Shown: in pieces, positions 16,925 to 24,866 of the stretch
Numbering within the stretch: the stretch's first letter is position 1
How the letters are laid out: every line of letters starts with the position of its first letter
DNA from: SSC4 sp964443225
Lineage (GTDB): Bacteria; Chloroflexota; Anaerolineae; SSC4; Amarolineaceae
Direction: 5' to 3'
Assembly: GCA_964443225.1 (NCBI GenBank)
Contig: CAYUCC010000023.1
Location: 1-64,000 of the forward strand
DNA length: 64,000 bases
The notes under the pieces: generated by a model
What the model saw: only the letters and a program-made list of their open reading frames with translations
Databases searched by the model: none
Told to the model about the DNA's origin: nothing
Made by a program: the position numbers and the translations under genes

Positions 16925-16956
16925 CCGAGCCAGGGCCGCTCGCGGCCCTGGCTCGG
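16925..16956. terminator. Strong hairpin after the ubiquitin-like gene
   Basis: CCGAGCCAGGGCC and GGCCCTGGCTCGG form a perfect 13-bp GC-rich stem with a 6-base loop, 20 bp after the stop codon. No T tract follows, so it may be a partial terminator, an RNA-stabilising 3' hairpin, or an attenuator before the next gene. Confidence 0.6.
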
Positions 16957-16999
16957 ACGCCTCGCTTGCGTTAAACCACGCTCCTGCTCGAGGAATACA

Positions 17000-18007
17000 A
17001 TGAACTTGCCAGCGCCCAATCCACCGCCGTGGCCTTTCCTATGGCGTCTGTACGCCGGGTGGGCCGTCATTCGCAGCTGCTCTGCGCTGCGTGTGGGTCG
17101 GGCCGTCATTCACAAGTGGCATTTTGTGGCACGCGGCACGCCCCATGTGGCTGTGGCCAGCCTGGCCGCCTTGTCCATTGTGCTCTACTTGGCGGTCACG
17201 CTCAGCGTTTTTGTCAGGCCCGCTCTGTTTTCACTCGATCGGACTGCACTTGTCGCATGGTTTGCAGCCCATCCGATCATGACCGTAATCGCCTACGGGG
17301 CTTCGAGCATCATTGTCGCAATCTGTCTGCTGGAAATGAGTCGCCTGGTTGTCAACACCGCGCTGTTGATCGATCACGTGTTCCGATTACCATTCCAGCT
17401 CGTTGGGGGAATGCATGCTGAAATGCTGGCCGGACGACAGGCATTCGAGCACTTGCGGTGCACGTTTGCGCCATGGCTAGACGAAGGGGCCATCATAAAG
17501 ACCTATCGGGCAGCCACTGCCAAAGAGAGTCCCACTGCATGGCAATCCTTGACGACAGGTGACCTGCTCGGACAGCTTCTGACAACCAACTACGATGCCA
17601 TGCGCGCCCTGCTGCCGCCTGCAGCCTGGGGCGAGCTTGCGACCTACGAGCTGCCGCCTACGGCTTTAGCGGTTATCCTGCGGCATGGCCTGAACGATGG
17701 TCAGGTCGTTCAAACGATTCTCGGCACCCTGACAGTTCGTGGTGCTTTCTCCGATCGAACCTGTGCGCCCGTGATGGTTCGCGAGCTGGCAGGTCTGCCG
17801 GCTCCCAAACTGGCGCATGTGTTGGGCACGATTCATCATTTGGATTCTGCGGGTCAGACGACAGCGATACGCAGTCTGTTTGAAGCAGGCCAGCGGCTGG
17901 GCACCCCAGGCACCGGCCGGTTTGTCGAAGCAATCGGTTTGGTGCCGCTGGCTGTCTGCGAGGCCGCGCTCGCAGCGGTGCCAGAATCAGCACACAGCAC
18001 TCAATGA
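17000..18007 (+). CDS. Two-TM protein of unknown function next to the ubiquitin-like cassette
   Basis: 335 residues. Two hydrophobic segments (about 49-73 and 92-117) suggest membrane anchoring with a large cytosolic C-terminal part (120-335) of mostly helical character. I recognise no domain. ATG 17000 has GAGGA 5 bases upstream. It lies 95 bp after the ubiquitin-like gene on the same strand, separated by a strong hairpin, so it could be read through at lower level. Its 3' end overlaps the convergent Nudix gene by 21 bp. It could be a substrate, membrane anchor or effector of the cassette, but only position supports this. Confidence 0.65.
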   Translation: MNLPAPNPPPWPFLWRLYAGWAVIRSCSALRVGRAVIHKWHFVARGTPHVAVASLAALSIVLYLAVTLSVFVRPALFSLDRTALVAWFAAHPIMTVIAYGASSIIVAICLLEMSRLVVNTALLIDHVFRLPFQLVGGMHAEMLAGRQAFEHLRCTFAPWLDEGAIIKTYRAATAKESPTAWQSLTTGDLLGQLLTTNYDAMRALLPPAAWGELATYELPPTALAVILRHGLNDGQVVQTILGTLTVRGAFSDRTCAPVMVRELAGLPAPKLAHVLGTIHHLDSAGQTTAIRSLFEAGQRLGTPGTGRFVEAIGLVPLAVCEAALAAVPESAHSTQ

Positions 18008-18538
18008 TTGACCTCTCGGCAGAATCGACGAATCCATGCAAAGGATTGGATGCCCAGCGGCGTCGTGCGTCATGCAAGCCATAAACGGCACCTGCGCGGC
18101 CAGCGCACGCGGCAGGAGCTGCTCCAGGTCTTCCATCAAGTCAGGAACGCCCCCGGCACACACGCCGGCGATCGCGTGCCACTCCAGGGTCCCCTCGGCG
18201 GACGATCGCAGCGTGCCGCCGGCCGGCGTGGCGGTGAACACGAACAGGATCACCCCAACATTCGCATCACCCGTGCCCTGCGAAGGATGCGGTGCCACAT
18301 GCACGACCCCTCGCAGACGCACGTCGGTCACGTCCAATCCGGTCTCCTCCTGCACCTCACGCACCGCCGCCGTGTAAATGTCCTCCCCCGCCTCGACGTG
18401 CCCCCCCACCGCGTTCAGCCGGTTCGCCCACAACCGCTTCGTCGGCGCGCCACGCAGCAGCAGCACCCGGTCCCCATCGATGATAAAACTCAACGTCCGC
18501 GGCGATACCAGATATCGTCCCAAAAACCAGGCCCCCAA
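17987..18538 (-). CDS. Nudix hydrolase
   Basis: 183 residues with a full Nudix box, GHVEAGEDIYTAAVREVQEETGL (written here as G-x5-E-x7-REVQEETGL, about residues 46-68), which binds metal and cleaves nucleoside-diphosphate-linked substrates. The C-terminal 60 residues are not typical of the smallest MutT proteins. The frame opens with TTG at 18538, itself inside a G-rich array; no ATG is available before the domain, so the start is uncertain. It is 24 bp downstream of the GH13 gene on the same strand and is probably cotranscribed with it. Substrate unknown. Confidence 0.85.
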   Translation of the reverse strand: MGAWFLGRYLVSPRTLSFIIDGDRVLLLRGAPTKRLWANRLNAVGGHVEAGEDIYTAAVREVQEETGLDVTDVRLRGVVHVAPHPSQGTGDANVGVILFVFTATPAGGTLRSSAEGTLEWHAIAGVCAGGVPDLMEDLEQLLPRALAAQVPFMACMTHDAAGHPILCMDSSILPRGQSLSAVC

Positions 18539-18578
18539 CCCCTAATCCCCGACCCCCATCCCCTAATCCCCAACTCCC
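18532..18578 (-). repeat. G-rich array spanning two gene ends (G-quadruplex potential)
   Basis: On the minus strand six runs of four or five G are separated by TTA-, AT- and TC-type spacers (unit GGGGATTA). The array supplies the TAG stop of the GH13 gene and the TTG where the Nudix frame begins. The run pattern meets the usual definition of a G-quadruplex motif. Confidence 0.75.
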
Positions 18579-20287
18579 ACCTGAATCACATACCCCGTCT
18601 GCGGCGCCAGCGTCTCGAGCGGTTTGTAGCCGGCAAAACCGCCCTCGGCGGTGATCGTCGGCGAGGTGATAGCGCTGCCGTGCAGGACTTCCACCGCTTC
18701 CACGCTGCCGCTGAGCGGGCCCTTGGGCAGCGTTAGCTCGTAATCGCTGACCGCATCGCTGCTGAGGTTGATCAGCACCAGAACCGTCTCCTGCGGACTG
18801 CTGCGTAAAAAGGCGTACACCTTGCTGTCCGCAACGTCGACCTTGGTGTAATCCCCGGTGCGCAGGGCGACGTGGTTGTTGCGCAGGTGCAGCAGGGACC
18901 GGTAGGTGTTCCATAACGAATCGGGATCGCTGCTCTGGGCAGCAACGTTGACTTCGGGGTAATTGGCCTTGACCTTGATCCAGGGGTCACCCGTGGTGAA
19001 ACCCGCGTGCGCCTCGCCCGTCCACTGCATCGGCGTGCGAATCTGTTCATCGGGCTTGGTGCCGATCATGCCAATCTCTTCGCCGTAGTAGATGAACGGT
19101 ACACCGGGCGACGTCAGAAGCAGCAGGGCGGCGACGCGCGCTTTGCCCTCGTCCCCACCCAGCTGGCTCATGACCCGCTCCTGGTCGTGGTTGGTCAGGA
19201 ACGGCGCATACTGGCCAGGCGGATAGGCGTTCCAGGCCTTGAACTGCGCACCCGCCACCGGACCGCGCGTTTCACCTTTGGCCGCAGCGAGCATGGCTTC
19301 GGCCAGGTCGAACTCGAAGGCCAGGTCGACTTCGCCGCCCTCGACGTAGGGCACGACGTCGTCGGTGGTGCTCCAGATCTCACCCACCGTCATGGCCTCG
19401 GGCGCGATCTCGGTCAGGAAGTCTCGGTAGACCTGCAGCCAGCCATGCGTCTCCGGCGTATTCTCCTGCACTTCACCATCCTCGATCAGGTGACGAATCG
19501 CGTCGAGACGGAACCCATCGACGCCCATGTCCTCCAGCCAGTAGCGGCTGGCTTCGTACATCTGTGCCGTCACTTCGGAATTGCGGTAGTTCAGGTCGGG
19601 CATGCCTTCCCAGAAGATGCCGTAGTAGTAACGATCGCCCTCGTTGTGCCAGACGTCCTGACCCCAGGGGCCGGCAAAGCCCGGGTCTTCGGCCGACCAG
19701 ACGTACCAGTTGTCGTGTTTGGAACCCGGTGTGGTCGAATCCTCGAACCAGGCATGGTCGTTGGAGGTGTGGTTGAGCACCATGTCGATCACGACACGAA
19801 TCCCGCGCTGGTGCGCCTCTTCCAGGAAACGCTTGAAGTCTTCCTCGGTGCCGTACTCAGGGTTGACTTTGAAATAATCGGTGACGTCGTATCCGTGATA
19901 ACTGGGTGATTCCATGATCGGCATCAGCCAGATACCGGTGACACCCAGGTCGCTCGTCGTCTCAGGGTCGCCATCGTTGAGATAGTCCAGTTTGGCGGTC
20001 AGCCCGGCGAAGTCACCAATGCCATCACCGTCGGAATCGCTGAACGACCGCACGAAAACCTCGTAGAACACGCTGTTGTTCCACCAATCGAAGCCATCGC
20101 CCCCTTCAGGCATGGCTGTGATGGGTGCGACCGGCGCAATGGCCTCGATCTCCGGTATGGCCGCCGGGGTACCTGGCGCCGTCGAGGAGGCCGGTGGTGT
20201 ACCCGTTGGGGCGCCCGGCTGTGCACAGGCGGCCAGCAGCACGGCCAACAGGCCACCCACCGCCAACGTCACGAGATGTTTTGTCAT
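18563..20287 (-). CDS. GH13 alpha-amylase-family lipoprotein
   Basis: 574 residues. The N-terminus MTKHLVTLAVGGLLAVLLAAC is a lipoprotein signal with C21 as the lipidated residue; a Thr/Pro/Ala-rich spacer follows. The (beta/alpha)8 domain has the GH13 landmarks: VIDMVLNHTS, nucleophile D262 in GFRLDAIRH, acid/base E303 in TVGEIWS, and D368 in LTNHDQERV. It ends with a beta domain (about 480-570). It should hydrolyse or transfer alpha-glucan chains outside the membrane. ATG 20287 fits the lipoprotein signal; ATGs at 20308 and 20320 are alternatives. The gene follows the RDD gene and precedes the Nudix gene. The exact GH13 subfamily is not assigned. Confidence 0.93.
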   Translation of the reverse strand: MTKHLVTLAVGGLLAVLLAACAQPGAPTGTPPASSTAPGTPAAIPEIEAIAPVAPITAMPEGGDGFDWWNNSVFYEVFVRSFSDSDGDGIGDFAGLTAKLDYLNDGDPETTSDLGVTGIWLMPIMESPSYHGYDVTDYFKVNPEYGTEEDFKRFLEEAHQRGIRVVIDMVLNHTSNDHAWFEDSTTPGSKHDNWYVWSAEDPGFAGPWGQDVWHNEGDRYYYGIFWEGMPDLNYRNSEVTAQMYEASRYWLEDMGVDGFRLDAIRHLIEDGEVQENTPETHGWLQVYRDFLTEIAPEAMTVGEIWSTTDDVVPYVEGGEVDLAFEFDLAEAMLAAAKGETRGPVAGAQFKAWNAYPPGQYAPFLTNHDQERVMSQLGGDEGKARVAALLLLTSPGVPFIYYGEEIGMIGTKPDEQIRTPMQWTGEAHAGFTTGDPWIKVKANYPEVNVAAQSSDPDSLWNTYRSLLHLRNNHVALRTGDYTKVDVADSKVYAFLRSSPQETVLVLINLSSDAVSDYELTLPKGPLSGSVEAVEVLHGSAITSPTITAEGGFAGYKPLETLAPQTGYVIQVGVGD

Positions 20288-20316
20288 GGTGAGACCCAGT
20301 CCTTTCATGCCACGGT

Positions 20317-21147
20317 TCACACGTCCTGTGTGGTGGACTCATACGCCGCAGCCACGTTGTGCAGGTAGTGCTGCGGGTCCACGTCAGCGGGCAGCGGTTC
20401 GCCTAATCGTGCCGCCACCACCCGCGCCAGGCGCTCGAGCAGGGCGTCGTCGGCCTGCTTACGGTCGGCACGATACAGCGCCTGGCAAATCAGTTCGTAA
20501 TCGGCTGCCGTGAGGCGGCGAATGCCCGGAAAACGGGCCCGCAGCGCCGCACCCTGTTCTGCGCTCAGCGGCGATGGGCGCGGGACGGCTGCCACGAGGC
20601 TCTCCAGCCTGACCAGTGATTGTTCGCGAATGACCATCGTGCCGGCCGCAAAGTCACCCAAGCGGCGCGACTGGCGGTTGAAGAACATCACGATAAAACC
20701 AAGGGCGTACATCGCGGGCAGGAAGTCAACCACCCGGACCAGGTTGCGCACCGCTACTTCGGTGGTGCGCGCCGGGTTACCATCCGTGCGCAGGACACGG
20801 GTTCTGGCCACCCGTTTGCCCGGCGTCTGGCCGTTCCACAGCAGCTCGAACAGCAGGTAATAACCCCAAAACACGGCAAAGTTCAACAACGCGTAGAGCG
20901 CCAGCAAGAGGCCGCCCGCCCAACTGATGCCGGCGCTCTCCAACCCCTCGAAGACGACGTCCCAGAGGTCGCCGGTGAGGTCGAGCAGCACGATCAGGGC
21001 AAAGTTCAGGATCACCAGGAGAATGCCAATGATCGTGGTATCGATCAGCGCACCGATGAACCGGTTGCCAATGCCCGCCACTTCGTAACCAAAGGTTACG
21101 CTTTCAGGGGTGTCGATGGTATAATCTTCACGCAGCGACGATGCCAT
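20317..21147 (-). CDS. RDD-family membrane protein
   Basis: 276 residues. The RDD domain occupies about residues 20-165 (RFIGALIDTTIIGILLVILN, GQTPGKRVARTRVLRTDG) with about four hydrophobic segments, followed by a cytosolic C-terminal part of 90 residues. RDD proteins are small membrane proteins, some linked to transport; function here is unknown. ATG 21147 has AAGGG upstream, preferred over an earlier in-frame codon that would run into the divergent gene. It is divergent from the SpoIIM-like gene with only 25 bp between start codons, a pairing common in bacteria that also carry MoxR/DUF58 genes. Confidence 0.88.
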   Translation of the reverse strand: MASSLREDYTIDTPESVTFGYEVAGIGNRFIGALIDTTIIGILLVILNFALIVLLDLTGDLWDVVFEGLESAGISWAGGLLLALYALLNFAVFWGYYLLFELLWNGQTPGKRVARTRVLRTDGNPARTTEVAVRNLVRVVDFLPAMYALGFIVMFFNRQSRRLGDFAAGTMVIREQSLVRLESLVAAVPRPSPLSAEQGAALRARFPGIRRLTAADYELICQALYRADRKQADDALLERLARVVAARLGEPLPADVDPQHYLHNVAAAYESTTQDV

Positions 21148-21172
21148 ATCTTTGCCCTTACGGATCTGCCCA

Positions 21173-22144
21173 ATGAATGCGAGCGAGTTTGTCACCGTGC
21201 GCCAGGCCCAGTGGCGGGAGCTGGAACGGCTGCTGGACAAGGCGGGCCGCCGCGTTGGCAGCCTGTCCGAACAAGAACTGAACGAACTCGGCCGCCTCTA
21301 TCGCCTGGTCACGTCCGACCTGGCGCTGGCCCAACGCGAGTTTCCCGCACAACCGGCCACACGTTACCTCAACCAGCTGGTAGGCCGCGCCCACGCGTTG
21401 ATCTACCGCCAAGAACCGCTGCAGTGGCGCCGTTTGCGATATTTCTACCGAACCGGCTTTCCCCAATTATACCGTCAACTGCTGCCCTATACCATTCTGG
21501 CATTCCTGCTGTTTGTTTTGCCCGCCCTGGTCGCCTTCGTGACCGTGTGGCAGGAGACCAGCCGCATCTATACGATCCTGGGGCCTGACATCGAAAGCCT
21601 GGTCAACACCGTCGAAGCCGGTGAGCTGTGGACCGACATTGCGCCCAACGTGCGCTCCGGTGCGTCGGGCCTGATCCTGACCAACAACATCCAGGTGATG
21701 TTCCTGACGTTTGCCGGGGGCATGACAGCCGGTTTGCTCACGACCTGGGTCATGATCTCGAATGGCCTCAGCCTGGGTGCCATCTTTGGGCTGCTGCAGG
21801 CCAATGCCCTGGGTGCGGGCCTGCTCGAATTCATCGTCGCCCACGGCGTCATCGAGCTGAGCGTGATCTTCCTGGCGGGCGGGGCAGGGCTCTACATGGC
21901 CGACGGCATCCTGCGTCCCGGGCTGCTCAGCCGGCGCGAGGCACTCGTCCAGCACGGTGCCGTCGCCGTGCAGGCGATCCTGGGGTCGGTGCCGCTGCTG
22001 GTGATTGCCGGGCTGATCGAGGGGTTCATCAGCCCCAGCGCCCTACCCTGGTGGGTCAAGGCCAGCGTGGGGCTCTTCAGCGGCGTGCTGCTGTACGGTT
22101 ACTGGCTGCTGGTTGGGAAAAACACTAAGAATTCTGCATATTGA
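21173..22144 (+). CDS. SpoIIM/DUF95-family membrane protein
   Basis: 323 residues with an N-terminal helical cytosolic region (1-95) and about five or six membrane segments. The signature is ILTNNIQVMFLTFAGGM followed by GLLQANALG and IVAHGVIEL, as in the stage II sporulation M (DUF95) family. The name does not imply sporulation here, since the family is wide in non-sporulating bacteria and usually sits with RDD, MoxR and DUF58 genes. ATG 21173 is the most upstream Met compatible with the divergent RDD promoter; its ribosome binding site is weak (GGAT). Function unknown. Confidence 0.88.
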   Translation: MNASEFVTVRQAQWRELERLLDKAGRRVGSLSEQELNELGRLYRLVTSDLALAQREFPAQPATRYLNQLVGRAHALIYRQEPLQWRRLRYFYRTGFPQLYRQLLPYTILAFLLFVLPALVAFVTVWQETSRIYTILGPDIESLVNTVEAGELWTDIAPNVRSGASGLILTNNIQVMFLTFAGGMTAGLLTTWVMISNGLSLGAIFGLLQANALGAGLLEFIVAHGVIELSVIFLAGGAGLYMADGILRPGLLSRREALVQHGAVAVQAILGSVPLLVIAGLIEGFISPSALPWWVKASVGLFSGVLLYGYWLLVGKNTKNSAY

Positions 22145-22168
22145 CTGTAATAATAATAGGAGTATAAT
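22141..22168 (+). promoter_or_regulatory. Sigma70-like promoter upstream of the AAA/DUF4143 gene
   Basis: TTGACT (22141-22146) and a perfect TATAAT (22163-22168) are 16 bases apart, in an AT-rich patch overlapping the SpoIIM-like stop codon. The expected start site near 22175 would give a leader of about 95 bases that contains the inverted repeat at 22180-22249. Confidence 0.7.
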
Positions 22169-22179
22169 GTAACTATCTC

Positions 22180-22249
22180 AGAGCCTATCCGAATAACCGC
22201 GACGAGGCGGCTGTTTTGATATGCCTGCAGGGTTATTCGGATGGGCTCT
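22180..22249. repeat. 70-bp element with 19-bp inverted ends
   Basis: AGAGCCTATCCGAATAACC and GGTTATTCGGATGGGCTCT pair over 19 bp with one mismatch around a 32-base centre. It could be a MITE-like remnant or a leader hairpin controlling the AAA/DUF4143 gene. No clear target-site duplication is visible. Confidence 0.6.
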
Positions 22250-22270
22250 TATTCAATTTCCAGGTCTACG

Positions 22271-23557
22271 ATGGAAAAAACCCTCTTTCGCCGTATCGTG
22301 ATGGACGAAATCGAGCGCTACCTGCCAACCGATGACATCATCGTGCTGCACGGCGCGCGGCAGGTGGGGAAAACCAGCATCATGATGGTTCTCCAGCGTG
22401 ACCTGACGGCAAAGGGCGAGTCTGTCATTTACCTCGACCTGGAGGACAGTCGCCTGGTGGCTATCCTCGACCGTGGCGTCGATGAGTTCCTACGGTACCT
22501 GCAAGAGGAAGGTGGTCTGCCGATTTCGCCTGATCAGCAGCAAGCAGGCAAAAGACTGTTCGTTTTGATCGACGAAATCCAGTACCTCGAAAATCCCTCG
22601 TCCTTTATGAAACTGATCGTCGATCATCACCCCTATCTCAAGCTGATTGTCTCCGGCTCATCGAGCTTCGAGATGAAGAGCAAATTCCGCAACTCCCTCG
22701 TCGGCCGGACGGTCGGCTTCGAGATATCTCCGCTTTCGTTTCGCGAGATGTTGACCTTTCGCGGTGTACCATTCTCGCCCGCCCAAACCTACACAGACAA
22801 GAAGATTCTCGAACTGCAGGCGCTTTTCGTGGAATATGCGCTGTACGGTGGATATCCCAAGATTGTATTGACACCGCAGGTCGACATGAAAGAACGATAC
22901 CTGCAACAAATCATCGATACCTACGTGCGCAAGGACATTCGTGACCTGGCAGAGATCCGCGATATCACCAAGTTCAACCGACTGCTGGAAGTACTCGCCA
23001 GTCAGAGCGGTGGTTTGTTGAATATCGGTGAACTGTCCAATACCTGTGACCTGGCGCGTCAAACGGTTGAACGATACCTGTTTTTGCTCGAACAGACCTA
23101 CATCATCCGATTGGTGCGTCCGTTCAGCCGCAATCTACGCGCTGAAATAACAAAACTGCCGAAGGTTTTCTTTTGCGACACCGGATTGATGCAGGTGCTC
23201 TGGCTCAAGCGTCTGCCGCGCGAGGTCGTGGGTGCTGTTTTCGAGACAAGTATCTACGCCGAACTGCTCAAGCTGTTTGGTGCATCGGTGGTCGGTTACT
23301 GGCGGACGGCAGATAAACGCGAAGTGGATTTTGTCGTGCGCCTGCCGGAGTGGACGCTGCTTGTGGAGGCCAAACTCAGTTTCCCGCTCACAGTACCGCG
23401 CACGCTGCGACCTTCGTCCACGGCTGCACAGAACGGCACGGTCGACGAGCCCGCAGAATACCGGGTCGTGGCGCTGTACGGGCAGCCTGGCAAGCCACAG
23501 ATGATTCACCCCTGGCAGCTGTATCTGGGCCCGGTCAAATCTGTGCACCGGCCTTGA
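22271..23557 (+). CDS. AAA ATPase with DUF4143 domain
   Basis: 428 residues. The AAA_14 domain (about 20-160) has Walker A GARQVGKTS (K34) and Walker B LFVLIDEIQYL. The DUF4143 part (about 200-390) ends in a nuclease-like pattern, REVDFVVRLPEWTLLVEAK, similar to PD-(D/E)xK enzymes. Such proteins are frequent on mobile or defence-rich segments, and their role is unknown. ATG 22271 has only a weak AGGT upstream. The gene has its own promoter, runs against the neighbouring minus-strand cluster and overlaps the end of the convergent DUF58 gene by 23 bp, all of which suggests later insertion. Confidence 0.9.
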   Translation: MEKTLFRRIVMDEIERYLPTDDIIVLHGARQVGKTSIMMVLQRDLTAKGESVIYLDLEDSRLVAILDRGVDEFLRYLQEEGGLPISPDQQQAGKRLFVLIDEIQYLENPSSFMKLIVDHHPYLKLIVSGSSSFEMKSKFRNSLVGRTVGFEISPLSFREMLTFRGVPFSPAQTYTDKKILELQALFVEYALYGGYPKIVLTPQVDMKERYLQQIIDTYVRKDIRDLAEIRDITKFNRLLEVLASQSGGLLNIGELSNTCDLARQTVERYLFLLEQTYIIRLVRPFSRNLRAEITKLPKVFFCDTGLMQVLWLKRLPREVVGAVFETSIYAELLKLFGASVVGYWRTADKREVDFVVRLPEWTLLVEAKLSFPLTVPRTLRPSSTAAQNGTVDEPAEYRVVALYGQPGKPQMIHPWQLYLGPVKSVHRP

Positions 23558-24866
23558 GTTCGAGGTATTTGTTGATCAGCGCCACATTCAGTTCATTGGC
23601 CGGCACGTCCAACGTGAGCACGCCCTGGTGCCGCAGACGGTCGAGCACCAGGCGGCGCTCGTCGAGCAGCTGCTCGGCTACCGTGCGTTCGTAGAGACTC
23701 TGGCTGTCCACAACCGGCTGCTGCGAGAGGCGCTGCACGGTGGGGTCACGCATGGTAACGAGCAGCGGGAGGTGACGCTGGCGAAGACGGGCCATGTGGG
23801 CCACCAACGACTGCATGCCCAGCGTTCCCGTCAGGTCGGTAAATACGATCACCAGGCTGCGTTTGTTCTGCCGGGTGGCAAAGTAGGCAAACGCCGATCC
23901 ATAATCGGGCTCCACCGCCTGTCCCTCGACGCGATACAAAAACTCCAACATCCGCTGAAACTGTCCCGTACCGCTGCGCGGCGCCAGCCACTGCTGCACA
24001 CCGTCGGCAAAGGTCAGCATGCCGATGCGGTCCCCTTTGTGCGCCGTAACGTACGCCAGCAGCAGAACGGCGTTGATGGCATAGTCCAGTTTGCTCACGT
24101 CACCGACCGGGCTGCGCATCATACGCCCCACGTCGACCAGCGCCATCACGTTCTGCGTGCGCTCCGTTTCGAACTCGGCGCTGATCGGTTTGCCACGGCG
24201 CGCCGTGGCCTTCCAGTTGATGCGCCGGTATTCGTCGTCCGGCTGGTAATCGCGCAACCGTTCGAACTCGCGCCCCGCACCCAGCACACGCGTCTGGCGC
24301 AGACCCAGCTCCCACAAGCGGTTGCGCCGCAGGAGCAGATCGTACTTGCGCACGTCGACCAGGTTGGGATAGACCTTGACCCCCGCCGCCGCCGGAAAAC
24401 GGGCCTGGCGCCGCACGAGACCCAACACCGACTGCCAGCGCAGGTAGAGATCACCAAAAACAAAGTCGCCGCGGCGGGGTGGACGGACGTGGTAAACGAG
24501 CTGCGCCGGCCGGTCCGGTTCGCATACGCCGGCCAACACCTGGTTGGCGGCAGGATGAGCCCCCGTCACGGCGAAGGGTGCGGGTACTTCGTCGCGCAGC
24601 CATACCCTGAGCCTGCGCAGACCCTGGTTCAGCCGTACCTCAACCTCGACCCGATTCCAGGCCGCCACCGAGAGGCGCGCATCGTGCGTACGTGCCAACT
24701 CCCACTGGCCGGCACGCGGCGTCAGCCGCAGATCGACCAGCACAACCGCCAGGAGCAGCAGCAGCCAGCCCACCGCTGCGGCAAGCAGAATCGGCCACTG
24801 CGCCGACAGGGCCAGTGGAACGGTCGTCATTAAAACCAGCGTTACCAGCCGCCAGGTCGGAACCAT
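23535..24866 (-). CDS. DUF58 protein with vWA-like domain
   Basis: 443 residues. Two N-terminal hydrophobic segments (about 5-45) are followed by a beta-rich region, the DUF58 signature LRDYQPDDEYRRINWKATA near residue 210, and a von Willebrand A-like fold (ALVDVGRMM, IVFTDLTGT). DUF58 proteins almost always pair with a MoxR ATPase, which probably remodels them or their clients. The ATG at 24866 directly abuts the MoxR stop codon. The last gene of the minus-strand cluster. Confidence 0.9.
   Translation of the reverse strand: MVPTWRLVTLVLMTTVPLALSAQWPILLAAAVGWLLLLLAVVLVDLRLTPRAGQWELARTHDARLSVAAWNRVEVEVRLNQGLRRLRVWLRDEVPAPFAVTGAHPAANQVLAGVCEPDRPAQLVYHVRPPRRGDFVFGDLYLRWQSVLGLVRRQARFPAAAGVKVYPNLVDVRKYDLLLRRNRLWELGLRQTRVLGAGREFERLRDYQPDDEYRRINWKATARRGKPISAEFETERTQNVMALVDVGRMMRSPVGDVSKLDYAINAVLLLAYVTAHKGDRIGMLTFADGVQQWLAPRSGTGQFQRMLEFLYRVEGQAVEPDYGSAFAYFATRQNKRSLVIVFTDLTGTLGMQSLVAHMARLRQRHLPLLVTMRDPTVQRLSQQPVVDSQSLYERTVAEQLLDERRLVLDRLRHQGVLTLDVPANELNVALINKYLELKAGAQI

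Noticed and set aside
23628..24833. A 401-codon plus-strand frame antisense to the DUF58 gene
   Set aside because: No recognisable domain and no ribosome binding site; the DUF58 protein on the other strand is unambiguous.
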